Part shown: positions 54,956 to 64,000 of the stretch, piece by piece
How positions within the stretch are numbered: position 1 is the stretch's first letter
Layout of the letters: every line of letters begins with the position of its first letter
Assembly (NCBI GenBank): GCA_019565575.1
Contig: CP067379.1
Coordinates: forward strand, 248,001-312,000
Source of the DNA: Flavobacterium covae
Lineage (GTDB): Bacteria; Bacteroidota; Bacteroidia; Flavobacteriales; Flavobacteriaceae
Direction: 5' to 3'
Length of the DNA: 64,000 nucleotides
Position numbers and translations under genes: made by a program
Notes under the pieces: model-generated
What the model saw: the letters and a program-made list of their open reading frames with translations, nothing else
Told to the model about the DNA's origin: nothing
Databases searched by the model: none

Positions 54956-55920
54956 CTAACTCTTTACGGGTTTATATTTCGACTTTTTAAAAAGTTCTTT
55001 TGCATCTAAAACAAGCATCTTTTGCAGAGGAGTGTCATTCTGATCCATATAAGTACGAACAATCTGCCAACCAATCCACGCTCCTATACGGGCAGGGGTT
55101 TGATTATCACTTTCTAGTCCAAATTTAGAAAAGGGTCCTGGCGTTATTAATTTCTGAACTAACATAGGGTTTGTATCATATAACATTTTTTGTTCTATCA
55201 TAAATCGCCAAATATTTTCATCATTTTCCTCACACCATTTTAACTCTTCTGTAGTATATGCAATTTTATCTTCATCTAAGGTTGTAGGTAACAAAACATC
55301 TTTTAAATAAAGTTTCTTTCCTTCATAAATCATTTGTGACAAAAAATCACGATCAGTAGGTGGTTTAACTTTATATAGCGCAAATGCGTCTACTATATCA
55401 GGCATCATTTGTAAGGGTTCAAATCTTCTTTTTAAGAATTCAGGGTATTCATAAAAACGATGTGATTTACCTAAATATAATTCTAAAGAAATAATTAACA
55501 TATTCTTATCGGGAGCATAAATAACTTTATAATCAGGATCCATGTCTTGAATAACTGTATATACTTTAGGTATTCTGGTTTTTGGAAAATAGTATTTTAT
55601 ATATTTAAAAAGAGTTTCTATATTTTTCTTTTCAAGATCAAAATTATCGTATCTCTTTTCCACTTCCTTATATAGTGCTCTCCATTGTGGGTTTACCATC
55701 TTTTCGGCTAAAAATTGTTCATCAACTTGAGGAGGAAAGAAAAAAGGATATTTTTGTTTTAAATTGGGTAAATCAGAGGGTTTTGATTCAAAAAGGCTTT
55801 ATCATAACGATCTACCACAACATTTACATTCATTTCTTCTGCTTGATCTTTTACTTTTTCGTTTTTTTTACAAGAAAAAAGGGAAAGGATTATAAAAGTT
55901 AATGCTATATGTTTCTTCAT
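54956..55920 (-). CDS. gldB: Gliding motility lipoprotein GldB, frameshifted
   Basis: The ATG at 55920 gives a lipoprotein signal ('FIILSLFSCKKNEKV'). The frame breaks near 55793, where restoring one T ('DKAFFESKPSDLPNLKQKYP') joins it to the frame 54956-55699. About 321 residues. GldB is essential for gliding and linked to the type IX machine; its zinc-protease-like fold lacks clear catalytic residues. Heads the gldB-gldC-lipoprotein run. Confidence 0.9.
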
Positions 55921-55973
55921 TTTACTATAATTGTATTAAGATCACCTCAAAACGGTTTATGACGTAATTTTAT

Positions 55974-55989
55974 TATTTTTGCAAATATA
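55974..55989. promoter_or_regulatory. Overlapping -7 boxes facing both ways (gldB / nadE)
   Basis: TATTTTTGCAAATATA contains TATTTTTG on the plus strand (towards nadE, 34 bases before its ATG) and TATATTTG on the minus strand (towards gldB). If both are used, the two transcripts compete for one site. Confidence 0.45.
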
Positions 55990-56015
55990 CATTCGTTTTT
56001 AATACTATCCTCACT

Positions 56016-56822
56016 ATGCAAAAAATAAGCACTCTAAATGTAGAAAAAGTAAACACATATATCGTAAATTGGTTAAAAGAATATGCTGAAAAAGCAGGAG
56101 TAAAAGGCTTTGTTGTAGGTATATCAGGCGGAATAGATTCTGCTCTAACTTCTACATTATGTGCTCAAACAGGACTTACCACCTTATGTGTAGAAATGCC
56201 TATACATCAAACTGAAAGCCATGTAAGTAGAGCATACGAGCATATTCATTTATTAAAATCAAGATTTTCAAACGTATCCGATACACGAATAAACTTGACT
56301 CCTATTTTTGAGACATTTCAAAAAGAGGTTCCTACATCGGAAATCGAAGACAAGCTTTATTTGGCTTTAGCAAATACCCGCTCACGTTTACGAATGGTGT
56401 CTTTGTATTACTTAGCAGGTTTAAACAGTTTATTAGTCGCAGGAACAGGAAATAAAGTAGAAGATTTTGGGGTAGGTTTTTTTACAAAGTATGGAGATGG
56501 AGGTGTAGACATCAGTCCTATAGCAGACTTACTAAAAAGTGATGTTCGCGCTCTAGCAACTTATCTAGAAATACCGGCATCTATCTTAAATGCAAAACCT
56601 ACTGATGGGTTATTTGGTGATGACAGAAGTGATGAAGATCAATTAGGAGCCAATTATGACGAATTAGAATGGGCTATGGAACAATTAGAGAACGGAAAAA
56701 CGAGTAATGATTTTGAAGGCAGAGAAAAAGAGGTTTTTAAAATTTACTTACGCTTAAACACCATTAATCAACATAAAATAAATCCAATACCTGTATGTGT
56801 AATTCCTAAACAATTCAAATAA
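56016..56822 (+). CDS. nadE: NH3-dependent NAD+ synthetase
   Basis: Intact, 268 residues. PP-loop 'VVGISGGIDSALTSTLCA' and 'GTGNKVEDFGVGFFTKYGDGG' (described in part) are NadE signatures. No glutaminase domain, so it uses free ammonia. It completes NAD+ synthesis from deamido-NAD+. Divergent from gldB, a pairing typical of flavobacteria. Confidence 0.95.
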   Translation: MQKISTLNVEKVNTYIVNWLKEYAEKAGVKGFVVGISGGIDSALTSTLCAQTGLTTLCVEMPIHQTESHVSRAYEHIHLLKSRFSNVSDTRINLTPIFETFQKEVPTSEIEDKLYLALANTRSRLRMVSLYYLAGLNSLLVAGTGNKVEDFGVGFFTKYGDGGVDISPIADLLKSDVRALATYLEIPASILNAKPTDGLFGDDRSDEDQLGANYDELEWAMEQLENGKTSNDFEGREKEVFKIYLRLNTINQHKINPIPVCVIPKQFK

Positions 56823-56883
56823 TTTCTACAAAAGTGTAAAACATTTTCTACAACTGATAATCAAGCCTTTATATTTTTATTTG

Positions 56884-56891
56884 TAATTTTG
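56884..56891 (+). promoter_or_regulatory. -7 box for the response regulator
   Basis: TAATTTTG fits TAnnTTTG, 28 bases before the ATG at 56920. Confidence 0.45.
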
Positions 56892-56919
56892 TACTTACAC
56901 AATTTTAAACGAATAATGT

Positions 56920-57549
56920 ATGATAAAGATAGGTCTTGCGGATAATCATCCAGTGGTTCATTATGGTATTAAATCATATTTCAAAGAACATTCTGATATT
57001 ACATTAGTAGGAATCGTGGATAACTTTGACATGATTGAAGAGATGTTAAAACGAAAAGAGGTAGACATCTTAGTCATGGATATGGAGCTAAATGGGTTAA
57101 ACAGTATTAATAATATTAAAAACTTATTACAAAATTACCGAAAACTTAAAGTTGTTTTATTTTCTAATTTAAACGAACAAATATATGCTCCCAATGCTAT
57201 AAAAGCAGGAGTTTCATCATTTGTTGAAAAATCAGAAAAACTAGAAAATCTTGCCTCAACAATCATAAAGGTTAACAGAGGATCTGTTGTTTTTAGCGAT
57301 GCCGTAAAACGCAATATTGCTTTAATATCAAAGCAATCTAAACCAGAACAACTCTACAGAAAATTATCAAGTCGAGAAATCGAAGTATTACGTTATCTAT
57401 CCAATGGTAAAAAAAACAAAGAAGTAGCAGAGACTTTGAATTTAAACGAAAAAACGATTAGCACTTATAAACTCCGTTTATTAGCCAAGTTAAATGTAAC
57501 CAATCTTGTAGACCTTGTCAATAAAGCTAAAACTTTAGAAATTGTCTAA
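56920..57549 (+). CDS. LuxR/NarL-type response regulator
   Basis: Intact, 209 residues. Receiver domain with 'LADNHPVV' acidic pocket and phospho-acceptor Asp in 'VDILVMDMELNG'; C-terminal LuxR-type helix-turn-helix 'LSSREIEVLRYLSNGKKNKEVAETLNLNEKTISTYK' (position about 145-185). No partner kinase lies in the window, so it is an orphan here. Target genes unknown. Confidence 0.9.
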   Translation: MIKIGLADNHPVVHYGIKSYFKEHSDITLVGIVDNFDMIEEMLKRKEVDILVMDMELNGLNSINNIKNLLQNYRKLKVVLFSNLNEQIYAPNAIKAGVSSFVEKSEKLENLASTIIKVNRGSVVFSDAVKRNIALISKQSKPEQLYRKLSSREIEVLRYLSNGKKNKEVAETLNLNEKTISTYKLRLLAKLNVTNLVDLVNKAKTLEIV

Positions 57550-57617
57550 TTCTAAAAATTGGACTTTTAGAATAACTTTTTGAACGATCACAAAAAACTT
57601 ACAAAAACTCTTATTCA

Positions 57618-57625
57618 TAAATTTG
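57618..57625 (+). promoter_or_regulatory. -7 box for the beta-propeller lipoprotein
   Basis: TAAATTTG fits TAnnTTTG, 21 bases before the ATG at 57647. Confidence 0.45.
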
Positions 57626-57646
57626 TCTTAACAAAAATAGATAATT

Positions 57647-58592
57647 ATGAAAAAGAGTTTTTTACTTTCTTCTCTTATAGGAAGTACTTTATTAATAGGT
57701 TGTTCAAAAGATAACAATACTCCAAGCCCTAGTAGCAACGAAATTACATTTCCAACAGGAAAATTAGCAGTAGAGTTAGGCCATCCTGAAAGCGTTCTTT
57801 TTGATGGCAAACAATATTTTTATATTTCAGATATCGGAACACAATTAGCTCCTCACGTAAAAGACGGAGATGGAATGATTACAAAAGTAGATATCAACGG
57901 TAAACTAATTTCTAAAAATATTAGTAAAGTTTCTTTAAACGCTCCAAAAGGCAGTGTTCTTATAGGCAATACATTATGGATAAACGACATAGATGAGCTA
58001 AAAGGAATAGATATTAATACAGGAGAACTTACCGATCGAATTTCTTTTAATGATCTAGGAATTGACTTAACAATAAAAGGAGGCACAGGATTAAATGATC
58101 TTGTTAAAGGAAATGACAATAATACTTTATATGCAAGTATTACCAATAATGGCGGTATTTATAAAGTTAATTTAAAAGAAAAAAGCAAAGAAAAAATAGG
58201 TGAAAGCAACTTTGTAAATGGCTTATTTTTAACAGATAATACACTATGGAATTGTGCTTTTGCAAACGGATTGTCATTAAAAAAGTTAGATCTAAATTCT
58301 AAAAACAATACTGATGCTCTTAACAGCCCAAATGCTTCCAGGAGGTTTAGATGGCATAACTCTTATCAATAATGAATTATATATATCTGATTGGGGTAAA
58401 GATTACAATGGATCAAATGAAGTAGGATCTATCTTTAAATATAATCCAACAACACAAAAGAGCGAATTAATAGATCTTACTAATAAAATAGGAAAAAAAT
58501 ACCTTAATGGCCCTGCGGATATTAGCAGTTATAACAACTATTTATTTATACCTGCAATGGGAGAAGGAGCTGTTTATATTGTTAAAATTTAA
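57647..58592 (+). CDS. SMP-30-like beta-propeller lipoprotein, frameshifted
   Basis: Frames 57647-58372 and 58314-58592 join at CTTCCAG (58335-58341) on removing one base ('NSPNASGGLDGITLINNE'), giving 314 residues. Lipoprotein signal ends 'GSTLLIGCSKDNN'. The body repeats blades such as 'HPESVLFDGKQYFYISDIG', 'GGTGLNDL', 'NELYISDWG' and 'NGPADISSYNNYLFIPAMG', like SMP-30/gluconolactonase or NHL propellers. No known substrate. Confidence 0.8.
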
Positions 58593-58606
58593 AATTCCCC
58601 GATAAA

Positions 58607-58767
58607 GGAAAATGTTCGAAAAGTCTAAAATTTCATATTTTATTTTATCCTTTTAATCTCACTAATTAAAATAAAATTTGCCATTTTTGTTTAAATAGAC
58701 TAAGCTTGCTATTTATTACTTTAAATTAAAAATAAACAAAATAATATTTTTACTTTTCGGACGTTTC
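58607..58767. terminator. Imperfect long inverted repeat between convergent genes
   Basis: Arms near GGAAAATGTTCGAAAAGT (58607-58624) and ACTTTTCGGACGTTTCC (58751-58767) pair with a few mismatches over a spacer of about 125 bases. It separates the convergent propeller gene and dnaG. The layout resembles the inverted repeat at 4856-4927. Confidence 0.4.
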
Positions 58768-58779
58768 CTTCTTAAAAAA

Positions 58780-60759
58780 TTAAGAATAACGAGACATAAC
58801 ACGTCCTAATTTACTAGAAAAGTTACCTACTAATTTAGAATAATCCATTACCGTATATAAAATTTCAGAGTTATCAGCCTGTGGATCAGGCGATAATTGT
58901 CCTTTTACTTCTTCTATAATTTTGTTTACTAAAAACCATCGTAAACTCAAAATTGTTTCGGTTACATATTGTCCAATTGTTTGATCTTTTAATTTTACAT
59001 AAATCAATTTAACTTCCCAATTATGCAAACTCATTTTTTTCATCTTCCATTAAAATAGAAGTTACCTCTTGTGCTAATTCTGGTGTTAGTTGCATCAAGA
59101 AATGCTCAATTTCAAATTTTTCATTTTGATGATAATAATTCATCACTTCATTGTAGATTGCTCTAAATAAAGGATTTGCTAACTCTACTTCGTCTTCTTG
59201 AAGGCTTAAATAAATTCGCTGGTAAACTTTGTATTTGCTAAACTCTTTTATTTCTTTTAACTCTCCTTCTGGAGTGGCTTTATAGAGATAATCCGCAAAT
59301 TCTTCTTCTGCGTTTCCGTAGAGCAAAAGAATTTCTATTATTTTGCGTTCTAGCTGGTATTGAACATCTACTTTTGTTTTGGTTTGCTGATCTTCATTTT
59401 TTACAACCGTAAATGCTTTTTGTTCTTGTTTTATTTTTTTATTTGATTCTGTAATATCTTTTTGAATCAATTGTGCTAATGTATTAAATAATACTTCTTC
59501 TGAAATATCCATAATACGCGAACATTCTTTTATGTATACTTCTCTTTTAATTCGATCTGGTATCTTGGCTATACTAATAATCATATCACGAATTAAGTCT
59601 GCTTTTTTAATAGGATCATTTTTGGCTTCTTTCATAAGAAGAGAGGCTTTAAACTGTATAAAATCCATAGCATTTTCATCTAGATAGCGCAATAAATCAT
59701 CATGAGGTGTTTTTCTTGCAAAACTATCGGGATCATCTCCATCTGGGAAAGTGCATACTTTTACGTTCATTCCTTCCTCTAGTATTAAATCAATTCCTCT
59801 GATCGAAGCTCTTAGCCCTGCTGCATCTCCATCAAAAAGAACAGTAACGTTTTTGGTCAAACGATTAATCAAACGAATTTGATCTGGAGTTAGAGCAGTA
59901 CCAGATGAGGCTACTACATTTTCTATACCTGCTTGATGCATTTGAATTACATCCGTATATCCTTCACATAAATAACAATTATCTTGCTTAGCTATAGCTT
60001 GCTTAGCATAATAGATTCCGTATAAGACTTTGGACTTATGATAAATTTCACTTTCTGGGGAATTGACATATTTAGCTACTTTTTTATCGTTAGTTAAAAT
60101 ACGCCCACCAAAACCTAAAACACGACCGGACATACTTTGTATTGGAAACATAACACGTCCTTTAAAACGATCAAAATGTCTACCATCTTCTTTTGTTATT
60201 GTCAACCCCGTTTTGTCTAAAAATTCTAATTTATACCCTTTTTCTAAAGCTTCTTTTGTAAAAACATCCCAGCCCTCTGGTGAAAATCCTAAACCAAATT
60301 TTTTAATTGTTTCTAATGTAAATCCTCTTTCTTTAAAATAAGAGAGTCCTATTGCTTGTCCTTCATTGGTATTAAACATTGTTTCTTGAAAAAATTTTGA
60401 GCAAATTCAGACACGAGATACATACTTTCTTTTTCATTTGCTACCGCTACTTCTTCTGTAGATTGCTCCGTTTCTTCAATTTCTATATTGTACTTTTTTG
60501 CTAGATACCTAATGGCTTCTGGGTAAGAAAAATGCTCATGTTCCATTAAAAAAGTGACTGCATTTCCTCCTTTTCCCGAGCTAAAATCTTTCCAAATTTG
60601 TTTTACTGGAGACACCATAAAAGACGGTGATTTTTCATCTGAAAAAGGGCTTAAACCTTTTAAATTGGTACCTGCTCTTTTTAGTTGCACAAAGTCCCCT
60701 ATAACCTCTTCTACTCTAGCGGTTTCAAAAACAGTTTCTATTGTATTTTTGGAAATCAC
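58780..60759 (-). CDS. dnaG: DNA primase, frameshifted twice
   Basis: Frames 60349-60759, 59021-60379 and 58780-59043 join after restoring a T near 60390 ('AQNFFQETMFNTNEGQ') and removing an A near 59034 ('MEDEKMSLHNWE'), about 659 residues. The zinc-binding N-terminal domain, TOPRIM ('LCEGYTDVIQMHQAG', 'LFDGDAAG') and a C-terminal helicase-binding region are present. The N-terminal zinc finger cysteines look substituted: 'LKGLSPFSDEKSPSFMVSP' lacks the usual CPFHxEKTPS cysteine and histidine. That substitution is notable and may be natural for this group. Confidence 0.92.
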
Positions 60760-60910
60760 GATTAATGTTTTAAAAAAGGTTCAAATATACAATTTTAAAA
60801 AGATCGTCTTATTATATAATAAAACGAATCTATATAAAAAAGAAAACCTTGTTTTTGGATATCGTTTATATAAAAAACCGTTTCTAATAATACCTAAGTA
60901 TTTTTAACAA

Positions 60911-60943
60911 AAAAAGGTGTCCTTTTTTTCCGGACACCTTTTT
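60911..60943. terminator. Strong bidirectional terminator
   Basis: Perfect 12-bp arms AAAAAGGTGTCC / GGACACCTTTTT with a 9-base loop. It lies two bases past the stop of the beta-helix gene on the minus strand. Confidence 0.85.
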
Positions 60944-60944
60944 G

Positions 60945-62183
60945 TTACTTTAATCTAAAATCTGGTTTTTTTCGCACATCATTACTTTTAAACATATTGA
61001 TATTACTAATTTTTGTAATACTATTTACTTTGTCCTTTTGCGTAAACCAATCTGATGGTGTTTCTGCTTTTACCAAATTTTCATTCGTAATAACTTCCAG
61101 TACAATTATTTATAACTGAATTGACTATTTTTATTTGTTTATAATTTTCTTTTTCTAAATATTTATCGTCCATAGCAACAACGCTTGCAAAACCAGAAAT
61201 GACACATTTATTCATTTCAACAAATGAATCTGTTTTTACGGAAATAGCTTCTTTTACTAATCCCATAGCGTTATCCTCGTTGCTAACCATTGTTACATTA
61301 TTGAGTTTGATAACTGTTTTTTTACGAGTGGGATCAAAATTTTCTAGTTTATCATAAGTATCTATTTCCATAACTCTTGAACGAGTATTATCTGAAATAT
61401 AAGGATTTCGTATGGCTATTGAATTACTCATTGTGCAAATAGCCCCCATAGAAAAGTCAAAATCATCATCTGCATTTTGAAATGAGATAATATTATTCAT
61501 ATCAAAGGTTCCGCCCACAACTTCTAATCCATCATCCTTAGCCATACTAATTTGGATGTTTTCTATTTTAGTCTTTTTTCCTACGGCTCCTAAAGTCAAA
61601 CCATTTAACATGGTTTTTCATTTAATTTTTTTCCTGCAAATTCTATACGTACATATTTCAAAACACCTGAATCACTATTTTCGTTATTCCCTCCAAAAAG
61701 ATTATATTTAGGGTTTGGATCATAAATAGAAGAAACTATACCTCCATAACGATTAACGGGTGCATCTCCATAAATAATAATACCTCCCCAATCTCCTGAT
61801 TTTCTATCTGAAGTTCCTTTACTTGATGTAAACACAATAGGATCTGTTTCAGTTCCTTCTGCCTTTATTTTTGATCCTTTAGTAACAATTAAAGTTCCAT
61901 TAGAGTCAAAATCACCACGCATCACTACACCTGGCTCTAAGGTTAGAGTTGCTCCATTAACTACATATACAGACCCCATTATTAGATAAGTCCCTTTTTT
62001 AAGAGTTGTATTTTCCCCTATCTCTCCATTTAATATTCTACTAGGTGCTGCATAATCTTGTGTCTTAGGCTTAAAATTTGTCCAATTATTAAACCAATTG
62101 AAATCACCATAAACTCCTTGTACATTTTGTGCTTGACTGGAAGCAAATACTAATAATAGTACACTTAATAACTTTTTTTTCAT
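60945..62183 (-). CDS. Secreted beta-helix protein, frameshifted
   Basis: Frames 61605-62183 and 61081-61611 plus a tail to 60945 join after restoring one base near 61608 and removing one in CTTCCAG at 61094-61100 ('NNCTEVITNENLVKAE'). About 412 residues. Signal peptide 'LLSVLLLVFASSQAQ', then a pattern 'GSVYVVNGATLTLEPGVVMRG', 'GDWGGIIIYGDAPV' and 'YVRIEFAG', known from a Bacteroidota surface family usually encoded beside TonB-dependent receptors and often misnamed multidrug transporter. No receptor gene is present in the window. Function unknown. Confidence 0.82.
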
Positions 62184-62334
62184 TTTTTGGGGTTTTATCT
62201 ATAAAAAATAGTGACAAAGCTACTTTTTAGTTTATTAATAAACAACCCTTCTATTAACAAAAAATTGTTAAATAATAATTTAAAAATGTTTTATCTATGA
62301 AAAATTATCAATAATTATACCAAATAAGCTAAAT

Positions 62335-62819
62335 TTAATTTAAATCAAATCTTAATACTAAGGAAATATTATTCTGATTAATCATGTTATTCTTAAATGA
62401 AGGCGTTATATCATGTTTTAGATATAAACTAATTTCTTTGTAACTTATATAAGTTCCTAAACTATAAACAAATTTATTTACATTAAAACTGCCTTTCTCT
62501 TCTAAAAATACAGTTATGGTTATTTTCTTTATATCCTATGTTTTGTTTTTAAATTAAATCTTAAAAATCCTCCTATTTCAAAACGAAAACTTTTTTATGT
62601 GTGAAAAATATTTTTTCCATTTATTATGGGTGATTTTGAAAAATCTAACTCTAAATATAGAGAAAAAACTAAATTTACGACTTTAAATCTTGAGTCATCT
62701 ATTGGTTTAGAAAAGTTATCCAGAAACGTTTGATGCTCTCCTTCTATAAAAAACGATTATTTGTTGGTCTTAAATTATTGTACTGAACTGAAAAACCATA
62801 TTTAAAATGTAATAAATTA
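62335..62819 (-). pseudogene. Outer-membrane barrel protein remnant
   Basis: On the minus strand a barrel-like sequence can be followed with several frame changes: 'HFKYGFSVQYNNLRPTNNR', 'DDSRFKVVNLVFSLYLELDF', 'FRFEIGGFLRFNLKTK', 'EEKGSFNVNKFVYSLG', ending 'ISLVLRFDLN' at 62335. The end matches C-termini of flavobacterial outer-membrane proteins. Its upstream (N-terminal) part is cut off at 62819, exactly where repeat copy C begins. At least three frameshifts plus truncation indicate real decay and not only sequencing error. Confidence 0.6.
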
Positions 62820-63090
62820 TACCATTTAAACTTAAAATATACTGGATTAAAGAGTAAAGTTCTCGATCTGTTTTTTTCATTTTAAAACAACTCTAAAAAA
62901 CGGTTGAGTATTAATTGGATTCATCGTTAGCTCGAACGCGAAGCGCATCAAGAACCAACACTTATTTTTATTGCTTTTGTAGGATAGTCTCTAAATCAAC
63001 ATGCAGTTTGTCACTACGTAAGGAGGAGCCTCATAATCAAGATTATGTGATTTCTCCCTTTGATCAAAATAAACTGTGTTTATTTTGAGG
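62820..63090 (+). repeat. Repeat element, copy C, right end missing
   Basis: Starts with the same TACCATTTAAACTT terminal repeat (62820-62833) as copy B and follows it for about 270 bases ('GATCTGTTTTTTTCA', 'ACGGTTGAGTATTAA', 'GCTTTTGTAGGATAGT', 'AAATCAACATGCAGTTTGT', TTTCTCCCTTTGATC). The right terminal repeat is absent. It separates two gene remnants. Confidence 0.7.
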
Positions 63091-63094
63091 CATC

Positions 63095-63290
63095 TCATGT
63101 AATCTCTAGCATTTGGGCTATTTCCTGATGTTCATATCCGTCTATCACATAAAGATTAAAACCATCTGTATCCTAATGATAATTTGTCTATCAAAAACTT
63201 GAATAGCTCCTACAGATAATTTGCTTTCAATATCATTGTATGTATCTTCTATTATAGCTTCATCTTCTAGAAATACGACCTCTTTTTTTA
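63095..63290 (-). pseudogene. ECF sigma factor remnant (region 4)
   Basis: On the minus strand 'VVFLEDEAIIEDTYNDIESK', 'SVGAIQ' and, in a shifted frame, 'DGFNLYVIDGYEHQEIAQML' can be read. The last part matches the region-4 helix-turn-helix of flavobacterial ECF sigma factors (family pattern LPDGFRTVFNLYVIDGYEHQEIAEML). It is cut by a stop just after and by repeat copy C. In flavobacteria such sigma genes often precede outer-membrane barrel genes, so both remnants may come from one lost operon. Confidence 0.6.
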
Positions 63291-63457
63291 CTCTGAGAAA
63301 AGAAACACATTCATTAACCATTATTTTTCTTATTCAACCTTCAAAACTCCCTTTATGTTCATTTTTTTTAAGATTCATAAAAGCGGTAATGATTCAATTA
63401 TCGTCTATTTATAATGAGGACAAAGAATTGAAAAAGTTTGTATTGTATTTTAAAAAA
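63291..63457. other. Spacer, no gene supported
   Basis: About 170 bases between the sigma remnant and the polyprenyl synthetase stop. A plus-strand frame (63221-63493) overlaps both neighbours and has no recognisable content. Confidence 0.4.
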
Positions 63458-64000
63458 TTATTTTTTTCTTTCAATTACATAATTAACCATTAAGATCAAG
63501 GCTTTTTTGTAATCTGATTCAGGGAAGTCAGCAAGCAACATTAATGCTTCCTCTTGAAATTCAATCATTTTTTTTTCAGCGTATGCAAGTCCATTATTTT
63601 CTTTCACGAATGTTATAACTTCTTTTACACGCTTTTTATTTTTGTTATGGTTTTTTATAGAATTAATTAACCATTTTTTTTCTTTGGAACTACATGTATT
63701 AAGAACATAAATGAGCGGAAGTGTCATTTTTTGTTCTTTTATATCAATTCCTGTTGGTTTGCCTATAGCTTCTTCTGAATAATCAAAAAGATCATCTTTT
63801 ATTTGAAATGCCATCCCTATAAGCTCTCCAAATTTCCTCATTTTTTCTATTAATACAGAGTCATCAGGTCTAACGGAACACGCCGCTAAAGAACAACAGG
63901 CCGCAATTAGAGTTGCTGTTTTTTGCCTAATAATTTCATAATATATTTCCTCTGTTATATCTAAGCGACGAGCTTTTTCTATTTGAAGTAATTCTCCTTC
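63458..64000 (-). CDS. Polyprenyl diphosphate synthase, C-terminal part
   Basis: The frame is open through the window edge; the last 180 residues are visible. The second Asp-rich motif of trans-prenyltransferases is 'GMAFQIKDDLFDY', preceded by 'RQKTATLIAACCSLAAC' that lies in the substrate pocket helix. This is an IspB-like enzyme making a long polyprenyl diphosphate, probably for menaquinone. The N-terminal Asp-rich motif lies outside the window. Confidence 0.9.
   Translation of the reverse strand, partial: EGELLQIEKARRLDITEEIYYEIIRQKTATLIAACCSLAACSVRPDDSVLIEKMRKFGELIGMAFQIKDDLFDYSEEAIGKPTGIDIKEQKMTLPLIYVLNTCSSKEKKWLINSIKNHNKNKKRVKEVITFVKENNGLAYAEKKMIEFQEEALMLLADFPESDYKKALILMVNYVIERKK

Overview
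The window is AT-rich DNA from a gliding bacterium of the phylum Bacteroidota, most likely a Flavobacteriaceae relative of Flavobacterium. The evidence is the type IX secretion/gliding set gldK-gldL-gldM-gldN plus gldB and gldC, Bacteroidota-type -7 promoter boxes (TAnnTTTG), a dcw cluster in the order mraZ-rsmH-ftsL-ftsI-murE-mraY-murD-ftsW-murG-murC-ftsQ-ftsA-ftsZ, and lipoprotein signals of the kind seen in this group. The species cannot be named from the sequence alone.

Layout. 1-4.9 kb: end of a beta-helix protein, a FemAB-like acyltransferase, an ABC-F ATPase and a DUF983 protein. 4.9-14.5 kb: a tightly packed minus-strand operon for a Pel-like exopolysaccharide. It holds a PelF-type glycosyltransferase, a PelG-type flippase, a PelA-hydrolase-like glycosidase, a large membrane protein, and a roughly 1,250-residue protein that joins a PelA-type deacetylase to PelB-type TPRs and an outer-membrane barrel. 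14.5-24.4 kb: FAD oxidoreductase, gldN/M/L/K, a degenerate arginase-fold protein and topA. 24.6-32.1 kb (plus strand): miaB, a small exported protein, a sigma-54 activator, lptE, a TPR-like protein, secG and groES-groEL. 32-33.4 kb: repeats, tRNA-Arg(CCG) and a GatB/YqeY protein. 33.4-49.5 kb: the dcw cluster, headed by an apparent MraZ operator. 50-53.8 kb: fur-family regulator, purA, a 332-bp element with terminal inverted repeats, an alpha/beta hydrolase and engB. 53.9-60.8 kb: a lipoprotein, gldC and gldB, then nadE, a response regulator, a beta-propeller lipoprotein and dnaG. 60.9-64 kb: a secreted beta-helix protein, remnants of an outer-membrane protein and an ECF sigma factor separated by a repeat copy, and a polyprenyl synthetase running off the window.

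Many genes here, including essential ones (ftsZ, ftsA, ftsI, murG, topA, dnaG, purA, engB), are interrupted by one-base frameshifts. I merged the pieces by hand and give each as one gene. Most breaks are length errors in A/T runs. A separate class sits on one heptamer, CTGGAAG/CTTCCAG, with exactly one extra base each time. This looks like a sequencing artefact over a modified motif rather than biology of the genes. Lengths quoted are after correction.

How the genes work together: the dcw operon makes and places the septal wall, Gld proteins power gliding and type IX secretion, and the Pel-like operon would polymerise, flip, deacetylate, trim and export a cationic polysaccharide. That operon sits between genes that I believe are usually close neighbours in flavobacteria, which suggests an accessory insertion.
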